Shown here: piece by piece, positions 14,125 to 22,284 of the stretch
Numbering within the stretch: position 1 is the first letter of the stretch
Layout: every line of letters begins with the position of its first letter
From: Planctomycetales bacterium
Lineage (GTDB): Bacteria; Planctomycetota; Phycisphaerae; SM23-33
DNA: 26,441 nucleotides
Reading direction: 5' to 3'
NCBI GenBank assembly: GCA_030642005.1
Contig: DAOWOP010000011.1
Coordinates: 1 to 26,441 of the forward strand
Notes under the pieces: model-generated
What the model saw: the letters and a program-made list of their open reading frames with translations, nothing else
The model's database searches: none
Told to the model about the DNA's origin: nothing
Translations under genes and position numbers: made by a program

Positions 14125-14682
14125 ATGCAGGATACTCCGTCAGTACCGAAAGAGATTTTCTTTACCAAGGGCGTGGGCAGGCAGAAGACTCGTCTGGAGA
14201 GTTTCGAGTCGGCGCTTCGCCACGCCGGTATCGAGAAATGTAACCTGGTTCGCGTTTCCAGCATTTTCCCGCCGGCGTGTAAGATAATCTCGCGTCAGCG
14301 CGGGCTGAAGCATCTGAAAGCGGGGCAGATAACCTATTGCGTCCTGGCCGAGGCCTCCACGGACGAGCCGAACCGCCTGGTGGGCGCCGGCGTCGGCCTG
14401 GCCGTTCCGGCTGAAGGGTCGAACTATGGGTACATCAGCGAGCATCACGGTTTCGGGATGACGCGACACCGGCTGAGCGACTTCGTCGAAGACATGGCTG
14501 CGACAATGCTGGCCAGCACGCTGGGAATCGCCTTCGACCCGGACACCGCCTACGACGAACGCCGCGAGATATACAAGATGTCCGGCAAGATCGTTCGCAC
14601 CCAGGCCACAGTCCAGACGGCCGAGGGCGACAAAAATGGGCTGTGGACCACCGTTCTGTCCGCGGCGGTGATGATGCTATAA
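14125..14682 (+). CDS. pdaD: Pyruvoyl-dependent arginine decarboxylase
   Basis: Product of 185 residues from ATG 14125, with GAGGAAG 6 nt upstream. The proenzyme cleaves itself between Ser45 and Ser46 in RVSSIFPP, turning Ser46 into the pyruvoyl cofactor of the alpha chain. The GVGLAVPAEGSNYGYISEHHGFG segment (listed here only as GVGLAVPAEG and SEHHGFG) carries the glycine-rich and catalytic Glu region. The enzyme decarboxylates arginine to agmatine, needs no PLP, and is best known from archaea and chlamydiae. The agmatinase gene follows 63 nt later on the same strand, which makes an arginine-agmatine-putrescine route likely. Confidence 0.95.
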   Translation: MQDTPSVPKEIFFTKGVGRQKTRLESFESALRHAGIEKCNLVRVSSIFPPACKIISRQRGLKHLKAGQITYCVLAEASTDEPNRLVGAGVGLAVPAEGSNYGYISEHHGFGMTRHRLSDFVEDMAATMLASTLGIAFDPDTAYDERREIYKMSGKIVRTQATVQTAEGDKNGLWTTVLSAAVMML

Positions 14683-14687
14683 AGAAA

Positions 14688-14718
14688 GGGACTTGGGATT
14701 AGGGACTAGGGATTAGGC
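14688..14718 (+). repeat. Heptamer block with telomere-like G-quadruplex motif
   Basis: Units GGGACTT, GGGATTA, GGGACTA and GGGATTA plus GGC make 31 nt, starting 5 nt after the decarboxylase stop. Four GGG runs with 4-nt loops (14688-14711) fit the canonical G-quadruplex pattern on the mRNA-like strand. A 26-nt all-purine run (14718-14743, AAAAGAAGAAAG-like) then leads straight into the agmatinase start. Confidence 0.9.
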
Positions 14719-14745
14719 AAAAGAAGAAAGAAGAAAGAAGAAGCA

Positions 14746-15618
14746 TTGGATGTTCAGCCAGATAATTTTCTCGATTTGCCGGCGGAGTTTTCCGATCCGG
14801 CCACCGCTCAATATGTCGTCCTGCCTGTGCCTTATGAAGGGACGGTAACGTTCGGGCGCGGTACAGCCGCCGGGCCTGAAGCAATTATCGCCGCTTCGCA
14901 TCAGGTCGAATGGTTCGATGAGGAGTTGATGGGGGAGTTTTACCGGGCCGGTATCGCCACAGCCGAGGCTGTCGCACCGGCCGATACGCCGGACGAGCAA
15001 ATGCAGCGAATTCGCACAGCCGCTGGGCCTATTGTCGAGGCTGGGAAGTTCCTGCTGGCGCTCGGCGGAGAGCACAGTATCACCGTTCCGCTGGTCGAAG
15101 CGGCGGCCGACCATCACGGCGAGATTTCCGTTCTTCAAATCGACGCCCACGCCGACCTTCGCGACACCTACAACGGTACGAAATACTCCCATGCCTGCGT
15201 CATGCGCCGCGTCCTGGAAATCACCGACCGGATCGCCCAGGTCGGCATCCGCAGTTTCTCGCGGGACGATTTCGAAGCCCGTCCGGAAAGGGTCGGAAAT
15301 TTCATCACGCCGAAGATGGTGGCGGAAGATTCAGGCTGGGTTGAGAAGGTTTTAGCGCTTCTGGGCGAGAAGGTGTATCTGACTGTCGATATTGACGGGT
15401 TCGATCCGTCCGAGGCGCCGGGTACGGGCACGCCGGAGCCGGGCGGACTGACCTGGCGGCAGGTAACGGGCTTGGTCCGCCGCGTCGCCGCCGAGCGGTC
15501 AATAGTCGCCGCCGACATCGTCGAAGTCAGTCCCATTCCCGGCAGCGGAGTTACCGAATTCCTGGCCGCACGTCTGGCGTATAAGATTATCGCATACACG
15601 CAAACGGACAGGGATTAG
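14746..15618 (+). CDS. speB: Agmatinase (ureohydrolase family)
   Basis: Product of 290 residues. The six manganese ligands of the arginase/agmatinase fold are intact: H110 (GGEHS), D133, H135 and D137 (DAHADLRD), and D215/D217 (VDIDGFDP). SHACVMRR and VEVSP also match. It hydrolyses agmatine to putrescine and urea, taking the product of the decarboxylase upstream. No ATG fits; TTG 14746, right after a purine-rich stretch ending GAAGAAGCA, is the only suitable start after the in-frame stop at 14706. The 3' end, including the stop codon, lies inside a second GGG-rich heptamer block. An agmatine-preferring enzyme is favoured over arginase by context. Confidence 0.94.
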   Translation: MDVQPDNFLDLPAEFSDPATAQYVVLPVPYEGTVTFGRGTAAGPEAIIAASHQVEWFDEELMGEFYRAGIATAEAVAPADTPDEQMQRIRTAAGPIVEAGKFLLALGGEHSITVPLVEAAADHHGEISVLQIDAHADLRDTYNGTKYSHACVMRRVLEITDRIAQVGIRSFSRDDFEARPERVGNFITPKMVAEDSGWVEKVLALLGEKVYLTVDIDGFDPSEAPGTGTPEPGGLTWRQVTGLVRRVAAERSIVAADIVEVSPIPGSGVTEFLAARLAYKIIAYTQTDRD

Positions 15619-15641
15619 GGACTTGGGGCTTGGGATTAGGC
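15611..15641 (+). repeat. Second GGG-heptamer block, overlapping the speB stop codon
   Basis: GGGATTA, GGGACTT, GGGGCTT, GGGATTA plus GGC: a direct copy of 14688-14718 with six differences in 31 nt. Four G-runs (15611-15634) again fit a G-quadruplex. The speB stop (15616-15618) is formed by the repeat itself. It is followed at 15641-15655 by CGCGAAACGGCAAGG, one arm of the hairpin seen at 5793-5838. Confidence 0.88.
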
Positions 15642-15678
15642 GCGAAACGGCAAGGATTTGTTTTTTTGGACAGATATG

Positions 15679-15963
15679 ATGGAAATTCGGTATTATATTG
15701 ATGAAGAATCAGGGCAACCTCACACATATTCGCATGGCGTCAGCGAGTCTGAAGTTGCGGATGTTCTTTTATCGCCAGGTGAGGATCGTCGGGGCAGCGG
15801 AGGTGCAAGGGTTGCTTTAGGACGAACGCGAGCAGGACGGTATCTTCGGGTTATATATGTTCCTGACACGAAGCCGGGGAACCTTTTTGTGATTACGGCT
15901 TATGACCTGAAAGGCAAAGCATTGGCTGCCTATCGGCGGCGAAGACGGCGGAAACAAAAATGA
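15679..15963 (+). CDS. Putative toxin-like small protein of a two-gene module
   Basis: Product of 94 residues from ATG 15679 (MEIRYYIDEESGQPHTY); the ATG at 15676 is equally possible, and a TTG at 15658 less so. The protein has a compact beta-rich layout: HGVSESEVADVL helix, EDRRGSGGARVALGRTRAGRYLRVIYV strands, and FVITAYDLKGKALAAYRRRRRRK at the end (given here in pieces: FVITAYDL, AAYRRRRRRK). The pattern of strand-turn-strand followed by a basic tail recalls BrnT/DUF4258-type ribonuclease toxins. The next gene overlaps its stop by 4 nt, as in many toxin-antitoxin pairs. Function is inferred from size, layout and pairing only. Confidence 0.7.
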   Translation: MEIRYYIDEESGQPHTYSHGVSESEVADVLLSPGEDRRGSGGARVALGRTRAGRYLRVIYVPDTKPGNLFVITAYDLKGKALAAYRRRRRRKQK

Positions 15964-16175
15964 CAAAAAGTCAGCGAAGTAAAAACAGGTTTCCTTCGGG
16001 GTGGGACGAAAACAAAGTTCGTAAAGTGCTTGCACATTACGAAAACCAAACCGAAGAAGAAGCCGCGGCCGAAGATGAGACTTCGTTCAAGCGTCCTTCA
16101 CAAACCATCATGAAGATACCTCGGAGTTTAGTGCCTGCGGTTCGGGAACTGATCGCTTTGAGCAAGGAACATTGA
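15960..16175 (+). CDS. Putative antitoxin-like partner of the preceding gene
   Basis: Product of 71 residues, starting in an ATGA overlap with the upstream stop. The N-terminal WDENKVRKVLAHYENQTEEE is helical, an acidic middle follows (AAAEDETSF), and the C-terminal part reads MKIPRSLVPAVRELIA. The latter looks like the short strand plus helix by which ribbon-helix-helix or similar antitoxins dimerise. I do not know a named family. It ends 6 bp from the end of the convergent radical SAM gene. Toxin-first order is less common but known from several families. Confidence 0.65.
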   Translation: MTKSQRSKNRFPSGWDENKVRKVLAHYENQTEEEAAAEDETSFKRPSQTIMKIPRSLVPAVRELIALSKEH

Positions 16176-16181
16176 ATAACT

Positions 16182-17954
16182 CTAATCGAGAGTCTCCAGC
16201 ATCTTCTTGCGTTCGAGTTGGAGTGTTTCGCGGGATCGGCCTGAGTTGATGTGGTCCCAGGGTAGCAATTCATCGATGGGCCTTTCGCGGTGGGCATAGA
16301 AGGCGGGGTCTATGCCGGTCTGCTCGAACGCTGCCTGCCATTTGTCGAAATCGAAATGTTCGTTCCATGCGTCGAAGCGTGCGCCGTTTCGCCAGGCGGC
16401 CTCAATGGCGTCCGCCACCCGCCGGTCGCCACGGGCGATTACCGTCTCAAGGATGCTGCGCTCGATGCGGTGAAACTTGAACTGCACGGGCGACCGCCGG
16501 GCGAGGTTGCGCAGACGGTTGCGGACGGACCAGAAATAATCTGCCTCGCGCATGGCTAAGAATTGCATCGGCGTGTGCGGGCGTGGTACCAGCCAGGAGA
16601 TGGCGGCGGTGATGTTGCCGCGATGCCCATCCACGTCTTTTCGGGTATCCGACAGCCGGCGGCACAGGTTGAAGATCGCGTCGATGTCGGCGTCGGTTTC
16701 GCCGGGCAGGCCGGCGAGGAAATACACCTTCACGCTCCGCCAACCCGCCTGCCATGCGGCGCGAACGCCGGCGAGCATTGCCTCATCGGTGATATTTTTG
16801 CGAATGGCCCGGCGGAGGCGTTCGCTGCCGGCCTCGGCGGCGATTGTCAAGCCGCCCTTGCGGACGCGGCTGGTCAGTTTAGGTATCACCGCCAACTGGC
16901 TGTCAACACGAAGCGAGGGTAAGGAAATTGAGATGTTGCGCGAGACGAACTCAGCGTTCAGCCGATCTATCAGTTCGCCGAAATGCGGGTAGTCGCTGGT
17001 CGAGAGGCTCAGCAGTGAGATTTCGCGGTACCCGGTGGCGGCGACGGCCCGGCGGGCGGTCTCGAGGATTTCATCGACGCTTCGGCATCGGACCGGTTTG
17101 CGCGTGCCGCCGACCTGGCAGAACCGGCACCCGTGCGGGCAGCCTCGCATGATCTCGATGGTGATGCGGTCGTGGACGGCCTCGGCCAGCGGCACCAGCG
17201 GGGCGGTCAGGGCCGGCGAGTCCGACAGGTTCGCAATGCGCGCCCGGGCGATTCGCCTCGGCAGGCCGGCGCGGGTCGGTTCCAATGCGGCGAGCGTGCC
17301 GTTGTCGTTGTAAGCGGGGCGATAGAGACTGGGAGCATAGACGCCGGGGATAGTCCGCCCGGCCTGGAGGATAATATCTTCCCTCCCGGCGCCGCTGCGT
17401 TTGCCTTCACGCAGAAGTTCGATCAGTGCGACAAGTGGCTCCTCGCCGTCGCCGACACAGAACAGGTCGATGAACGGCGCCATCGGCTCAGGCGCATCGG
17501 CCATTGAGTCGCCGGCGATGACCAGCGGGTCGCCGTCGTCGCGGTCGGCCGAGCGGAGCGGAATGCCCGCAAGGTCCAGCATGGTCAGCACGTTCGTCGC
17601 ACAGCCTTCGTTGGTCAGCGAGAAGCCGATGATGTCGAACCCGTCCAACGCCCGGCGGCTTTCCCATCCGAACAGCGGGATTTTCTCCGCCCGCATCAGT
17701 TCTTCAGCCTCCGGCATCGGGCAGTACACCCGGTCGCAGGCGACGCCGGCAATGTTGTTGGCGACGTTGTAAAGCACCTGGTTGCCAAGGTGGCCGATGC
17801 CGAGGGTATAGGCGTCCGGGTAGGCGAGCGCGACGGTTACCTCGGCTGCCTCGACGTCAGCCCGCAGGGCGTTCGTCTCCAGTCCGACGTATTGTGCGGG
17901 CTGGCGGACACGCGGCAGCAGACGCCTGCTGATTGTCTCGGAAAGATTTCGCAT
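16182..17954 (-). CDS. B12-binding-like / radical SAM protein
   Basis: Product of 590 residues from ATG 17954 (MRNLSETISRRLLPRVRQP); a GTG 12 nt upstream is an alternative. The frame remains open further upstream, but that stretch is antisense to the next gene. The N-terminal 230 residues resemble a cobalamin-binding-like domain (VALAYPDAYTLGIGHLGNQ, FSLTNEGCATN, GDGEEPLVALIELL). The radical SAM core has CxxxCxxC at C272, C276 and C279 in RGCPHGCRFCQVGG, then SLSTSDYPHF, AAEAGSERLRR and VYFLAGLPGETD. The tail ends ELLPWDHINSG. This is the layout of the family usually called TIGR03960, whose members often sit beside or are fused to a DUF2344 domain; none is seen here. The substrate is unknown. 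Confidence 0.93.
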   Translation of the reverse strand: MRNLSETISRRLLPRVRQPAQYVGLETNALRADVEAAEVTVALAYPDAYTLGIGHLGNQVLYNVANNIAGVACDRVYCPMPEAEELMRAEKIPLFGWESRRALDGFDIIGFSLTNEGCATNVLTMLDLAGIPLRSADRDDGDPLVIAGDSMADAPEPMAPFIDLFCVGDGEEPLVALIELLREGKRSGAGREDIILQAGRTIPGVYAPSLYRPAYNDNGTLAALEPTRAGLPRRIARARIANLSDSPALTAPLVPLAEAVHDRITIEIMRGCPHGCRFCQVGGTRKPVRCRSVDEILETARRAVAATGYREISLLSLSTSDYPHFGELIDRLNAEFVSRNISISLPSLRVDSQLAVIPKLTSRVRKGGLTIAAEAGSERLRRAIRKNITDEAMLAGVRAAWQAGWRSVKVYFLAGLPGETDADIDAIFNLCRRLSDTRKDVDGHRGNITAAISWLVPRPHTPMQFLAMREADYFWSVRNRLRNLARRSPVQFKFHRIERSILETVIARGDRRVADAIEAAWRNGARFDAWNEHFDFDKWQAAFEQTGIDPAFYAHRERPIDELLPWDHINSGRSRETLQLERKKMLETLD

Positions 17955-18011
17955 AGGCTTCTTCACGCTGTTATGATAGAACTTGTGCCGTTCAGGTGAA
18001 AGGATTGCGCG

Positions 18012-18425
18012 ATGAAGTCGAAGACCGAGTACGTTACATTTGATACAAAAAAGCATCGCGAATATATTAACATCACCGACCGCGTCGCCGACGTGGTGGT
18101 TGAATCCGGCATTCGCGAAGGGATGGTGCTGGTCTCGGCCATGCACATCACCGCCGGCGTCTTTGTCAACGACGCCGAGAGCGGGCTGCTGGCCGACATT
18201 GATGAATGGCTGGAGGGCCTGGCGCCGTTCCGGAAGGATTATCGGCATCATCGCACGGGTGAAACCAACGGCGATTCGCACCTGAAGAATCTCCTGGTTC
18301 ATCATGAGGTGATTGTTCCGATTACCGAAGGCGGGCTGGACTTGGGACCTTGGCAGCAGGTATTCTATGCGGAGTTCGACGGCCAACGGCCGAAAAGGTT
18401 GATTATCAAGGCGATAGGGGAATAG
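18012..18425 (+). CDS. YjbQ family (UPF0047) protein
   Basis: Product of 137 residues, the normal size. Family features: ITDRVADVVVESGIREGMV, VSAMHITAGVFVNDAESGL, the HHRTGETNGDSHLKNLL motif with the conserved His cluster, VIVPITEGGLDLGPWQQVF and the C-terminal R-P-K-R. YjbQ proteins have weak secondary thiamine-phosphate-synthase activity in the literature, but their real role is not settled. AAAGGA is 7 nt upstream of the ATG. It is divergent from the radical SAM gene, with 57 bp between starts and a TATGAT at 17972-17977 as a weak -10 candidate. It is followed after 2 nt by the zinc-ribbon gene. Confidence 0.93.
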   Translation: MKSKTEYVTFDTKKHREYINITDRVADVVVESGIREGMVLVSAMHITAGVFVNDAESGLLADIDEWLEGLAPFRKDYRHHRTGETNGDSHLKNLLVHHEVIVPITEGGLDLGPWQQVFYAEFDGQRPKRLIIKAIGE

Positions 18426-18427
18426 AC

Positions 18428-18931
18428 ATGACTATAACATTCAATTGTGAGCACTGTGGCAAGAAGATTGAGGCCCCCGATTCGGTCGGGGGCAAGCGGG
18501 GTAAGTGTCCCTACTGCAAGCAGTCCAATTACATCCCAGCGCCCGTCCCGGATGATGAACTGATTGACCTTACTCCGGAGGATGCCGAAGAGGAAAAACG
18601 CAGCCGGGAGGAAGTGCAGGCCCTGCGTAACCAGGAAATGGGGCTTATCGCCGAAATGGGCAGCGGCGATGCGCCTGCTGTACCCCTGGAGCACCGCGAA
18701 GGGGTTGCTGCCGAAGACCTCTACCACCTAGTGGTCAACTATTGCCTGGACCTGGCTGACAGCAAACTCGATCAGGCGGGGGCGCACCTGGCGAAGTTAC
18801 AGGAATTTCCTAAGTTGGCCTCAACGGCGGTGGATGATTTTATCTCCGGCAAGGCCCTCGAGCCGGCGCTCGACAGGATACCCACCAAGGTTCTCCACGG
18901 CTTCCTTAACAAGTTGCGCAACATGCTGTAA
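18428..18931 (+). CDS. Zinc-ribbon protein, unknown
   Basis: Product of 167 residues starting 2 nt after the yjbQ-like stop, with AGGGGAA 7 nt upstream. Two CxxC pairs at residues 7-10 (CEHC) and 25-28 (CPYC) form an N-terminal zinc ribbon. The loop between, KKIEAPDSVGGKRGK, is common at the start of many planctomycete proteins. An acidic, charged linker follows (about 45-75), then a helical C-terminal region (about 95-167) with alternating hydrophobic residues and no membrane segment. The close spacing points to co-transcription with the YjbQ-family gene. No specific function can be proposed. It converges on truB. Confidence 0.8.
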   Translation: MTITFNCEHCGKKIEAPDSVGGKRGKCPYCKQSNYIPAPVPDDELIDLTPEDAEEEKRSREEVQALRNQEMGLIAEMGSGDAPAVPLEHREGVAAEDLYHLVVNYCLDLADSKLDQAGAHLAKLQEFPKLASTAVDDFISGKALEPALDRIPTKVLHGFLNKLRNML

Positions 18932-18956
18932 TTGAATCGCTTGCAGTTTCGCCGGA

Positions 18957-19847
18957 TTATGTCTGAATAAACACCTTTACCGGGCGGAGTCGTTCGGTGG
19001 TCTGGTCAGGCCGGAGCAGACCTATTAAATTGCCGCGCGAATTAATCGCTCCGAGCAGTTTTTCCCCGCCGGCAAACTTGTCGGGCCATTTAATTGTCTT
19101 GCCATGTGCCAGGTCGCCGGCCTGGTCGTCGGTAACGGTTATCCTGGCTTCGGGCGGGACAGCCTCGACAGGCGAGATAAGAAACCGCTTGATATTGTCG
19201 GCATTGATTTGGTCAGGCCCAACGGCCCGGTCGGCGTTGAATGGTCCGACCGCTTCGCGGACGATCTTTTCGCAATATCCACCGGCGCCGAGTTCGCCGC
19301 CGATGTCCCGTACGAGCGAGCGGATATACGTCCCGCTGCCGCAACTGACACGCAGCCGGAGGTGCGGGTATTCATATTCGATTATCTCCAGCGAGTAGAT
19401 GGTAACGTCTTTAGGGACGAGGGTCGGCCTCTTGCCGCTGCGGGCGATTTCGTATGCACGCCGGCCATTGATCTTGACAGCGGAGAATGCAGGGGGAATC
19501 TGTCGAATCGTCCCGACGAAGGCCTGACTGACTTTTTGGACCCGCTCAACCGGCGGCGGGGGGGATGCGTCGTTGACGGTAATCTTTCCTTCGGCGTCGT
19601 CGGTGGTGCTGGTCGCTCCCAGGCGGGCCAGCGTAACGTATTGCTTCGGGTAAGACTGAACGAATTCAACCAGCCGGGTGGCCTGGCCGAGGCAGAGCAC
19701 CAGTATGCCCTCCGCCAACGGGTCCAGCGTGCCGGCATGGCCGATTTTTACTTTGCGTCCGACATACCGCCGGACGTGGCGAATCATGTCATAACTGCTC
19801 GGCCCGGGCGGCTTCCAGATATTCAGAAATCCAAACATCCCGTTCAT
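18957..19847 (-). CDS. truB: tRNA pseudouridine-55 synthase
   Basis: Product of 296 residues from ATG 19847 (MNGMFGFLNIWKPPG); the ATG at 19838 is also possible. The TruB motifs are intact: the N-terminal NIWKPPGPSSYD, the catalytic Asp42 in HAGTLDPLAEG, ARLGATSTTDDAEG, QIPPAFSAVKINGRRAYE and GSGTYIRSLVRDIG. It converts U55 in the T-loop of tRNAs to pseudouridine. The C-terminal extension (about 225-296) has the PUA-like pattern often found in TruB. The frame is open well upstream of ATG 19847 but loses similarity there and overlaps the divergent gene. It is not linked here to rbfA or rpsO, its usual neighbours. Confidence 0.96.
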   Translation of the reverse strand: MNGMFGFLNIWKPPGPSSYDMIRHVRRYVGRKVKIGHAGTLDPLAEGILVLCLGQATRLVEFVQSYPKQYVTLARLGATSTTDDAEGKITVNDASPPPPVERVQKVSQAFVGTIRQIPPAFSAVKINGRRAYEIARSGKRPTLVPKDVTIYSLEIIEYEYPHLRLRVSCGSGTYIRSLVRDIGGELGAGGYCEKIVREAVGPFNADRAVGPDQINADNIKRFLISPVEAVPPEARITVTDDQAGDLAHGKTIKWPDKFAGGEKLLGAINSRGNLIGLLRPDQTTERLRPVKVFIQT

Positions 19848-20019
19848 GGTGGCTTTCTTTGCTGCAGAACTCAATACCGAGTTAAATATTCCTGATGGAT
19901 ATTCGAGGCCAAGGCGGCAGGCCCAAAACGCCCGGCGGCGTGGGGATAGGAGACTCACCGCAAAATGATGAGAGATATTGATGCGGAACGCGGTAAGATG
20001 ATTTAGAATCGCCGTCGTT

Positions 20020-22212
20020 ATGGCGGTTACGGACAAGGCATCGGGAGCGTCGCCCGGCGGCGGGTTGGCGGCAGCGCGCGTGCCGGCGATTATCGCCGTT
20101 GTTGCGGCGATGATCCTGGCTGTCGCATTGGCCGTCAGGCCCATCGCCAGTTACGACGTCGGATACCATCTGGCCTACGGCGAGCACTTCCTTGATAAAC
20201 ACGAAATCGTTCAGACCAATCGCTTCATCTATTCGCGCCTCCAGCCTGACATACTCTCGGACTCGGCCAACCTCGGCCCGGGTTGTCGGTACGACGCACA
20301 GACCAATACTTATCACTTCGTCAACGCCAACTGGCTCAGCCAGGTCATAATGGCGTCGGCCTGGCGGGCAGGGGGTTCGACGGGGCTTGGGATTCTTCAA
20401 GCGGCGCTGATTGCGGCGATATTTCTAATATTGATAGCGACGATGCGCCGAAATGGCATCGCGTGGCACTGGATCGCCCCGGCCGCCATCCTGGTCGCGA
20501 TGGCAGGTTATGAACGATTTAACATTCGCCCGGAGGTCTTCGGGTATCTGATATTGGTGCTGCAATGGTGGTTGATTGCAGGGGCAGGGCGGGCCAAAAG
20601 CCGGCAGATGAGCGAAGCGAATCCGCCGGAAATCACCTGGCGGCGGGCAGCCGGCGTGATTGTCCTACAGATATTGGCTGTCAATTTACACAGTTATTTT
20701 ATTCTCGGCGTGGCGCTGGTCGGGGCGATGTTTATTGCAGCGGCCGGTCGCCGACTCTGGGCGCGGGCTGTTACACGTGCGGATACCAAAGACCTGACAG
20801 GACCGCTTAAATGGCTTGGCATCACGCTAGCCGGTGTCGTGCTGGCCTGCCTGGTCAATCCGTGGTTCGTTCGCGGTGCGATTATGCCGATCCAGACGTT
20901 GCTGTTCATGAGCAGGCACAACATCGCCGGCGGGGCGTATGCTTCGAGTGGCGGCCATCCGTGGGCAGAGATTGGCGAATTTTTCACGCCGTTCGCCGAA
21001 GGCGTCCGTCAAACGCGCGTCATAACCGCATACTACGTCGTGCTTTGCCTGGCTGGTGTAGCCGGTCTGGTGGGCTTGCTCCGCCGCCGATGGGGTTGGT
21101 TGCTTGTGCTGGTTGGGATGACGATTATCTCGACGCGGATGCGACGCAACATCGCGCCGGCTGCGATGATTATCGTGCCACTGGCGATGATTATCCTGAC
21201 GGATGGATGGAACGCTCTTCGCGAAAGGTTCCGCCGAGCTAAACCTGCCGGCCCATTCGCCGGTCGGGCTGTCATCGCTATTGCGATAATTACGATGGCC
21301 GGGGCCGGCTGGTGGACGGTATCGGTAGCGTCGAACCGCTTTTACTTCTCCGAGCGTCGGCCATGGCGGTTCGGGTGGGGCGTTTCGAAAATTACCATCC
21401 CACTCGAAGCAGCCAAATGGATCGATACCCACAAACCGACGGGGAAAGTCTTTTGCGACTACGGCACTTCTTCGAACCTGATGTATTTCATCCAGCCGGA
21501 GTACGAGGTGCCGATTTTGACCAACACGTGGGCGTATCCGCCTTACGTGATGAAACAGGTGCGAGATATAACTACGGGCCGATGCGACTTTGCGCCGATG
21601 GCGGCTCAATACGATATTAGCACAGTAGTTCTACGTTTGTCTCACGATACCGCCCCGCTGATAAAGACACTCGCGGCTGGTCCCGATTGGATGGTTGTGC
21701 ATGTCGGCGTCAGCCATGTCGTCTTTCTCCGCCGGGGCGGGGCGAATGCAGAACTGGCGAAAAGTCTGGGCATCACTAAAAGGAGTTTCGACGTTTCCGA
21801 GCATATAGAGCGCATCAGCAAAACCGACCCGTTGCCTGCTCATTCGTTGCACAGCACGGCTTCGCTGCTGGACCGGTTGGGGTGGGGCGGCCATGCCGTA
21901 ACCGTGTGGCGAGTGTGTCTCCGGCAGGAGGGAAACTACTACGAAGCGATGAACAGCCTCGGCAGGCGTCTGGCATTGCGGGGAATCAGCAAGATGCTTC
22001 TTATGCAGAAATATCATAGGGAGGGCAAGGCGGACCAGGCCGACCTCGCCCGTCGCGAAGGTCTGGCCGATTGGACAGAGGCCGAAAAACTGTTCAAAAA
22101 CGCACTGAAGATTAACCCCGATTACGAGGATGCGAGCCGAAATCTCCGCCTGCTTCAGAATCAGATGGCCGCCTTCAGGCGGGGCGTAATTATCGTCCCG
22201 CAAATGCAGTAA
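20020..22212 (+). CDS. Large polytopic membrane protein with TPR-like tail
   Basis: Product of 730 residues. The first membrane helix is at about 22-40; the next stretch, SYDVGYHLAYGEHFL, has the acidic/His pattern seen after the first helix of many GT-C type glycosyltransferase-like membrane proteins, and NANWLSQVI follows in the same loop. About ten more hydrophobic segments run to about residue 445 (for example WHWIAPAAILVAMAGY, GYLILVLQWWLIAG and AVIAIAIITMAGAGWW). The rest is soluble: a region with AAKWIDTHKPTGKVFCDYG, then helical repeats ending AEKLFKNALKINPDYEDA, a single clear TPR-like unit. It could transfer sugars to a lipid or protein at the membrane, but no catalytic residue is proved. 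It is divergent from truB. Confidence 0.85.
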   Translation: MAVTDKASGASPGGGLAAARVPAIIAVVAAMILAVALAVRPIASYDVGYHLAYGEHFLDKHEIVQTNRFIYSRLQPDILSDSANLGPGCRYDAQTNTYHFVNANWLSQVIMASAWRAGGSTGLGILQAALIAAIFLILIATMRRNGIAWHWIAPAAILVAMAGYERFNIRPEVFGYLILVLQWWLIAGAGRAKSRQMSEANPPEITWRRAAGVIVLQILAVNLHSYFILGVALVGAMFIAAAGRRLWARAVTRADTKDLTGPLKWLGITLAGVVLACLVNPWFVRGAIMPIQTLLFMSRHNIAGGAYASSGGHPWAEIGEFFTPFAEGVRQTRVITAYYVVLCLAGVAGLVGLLRRRWGWLLVLVGMTIISTRMRRNIAPAAMIIVPLAMIILTDGWNALRERFRRAKPAGPFAGRAVIAIAIITMAGAGWWTVSVASNRFYFSERRPWRFGWGVSKITIPLEAAKWIDTHKPTGKVFCDYGTSSNLMYFIQPEYEVPILTNTWAYPPYVMKQVRDITTGRCDFAPMAAQYDISTVVLRLSHDTAPLIKTLAAGPDWMVVHVGVSHVVFLRRGGANAELAKSLGITKRSFDVSEHIERISKTDPLPAHSLHSTASLLDRLGWGGHAVTVWRVCLRQEGNYYEAMNSLGRRLALRGISKMLLMQKYHREGKADQADLARREGLADWTEAEKLFKNALKINPDYEDASRNLRLLQNQMAAFRRGVIIVPQMQ

Positions 22213-22284
22213 AACTGGACAGTATGGGGCGAGTGCGATACGCTTGAGGCGTTAACGAATTATTGCAATGAAAGGTATCCGACT

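Noticed and set aside
17955..18386. Upstream extension of the radical SAM frame
   Set aside because: It lies antisense to the YjbQ-family gene, and the family N-terminus begins at ATG 17954.
19104..19895. Plus-strand open frame of 263 codons opposite truB
   Set aside because: Antisense shadow of a strongly conserved gene, with no start signal or domain.
19848..20144. Upstream extension of the truB frame
   Set aside because: TruB begins at MNGMFGFLNIWKPPG; the extra sequence overlaps the divergent membrane gene and is low complexity.
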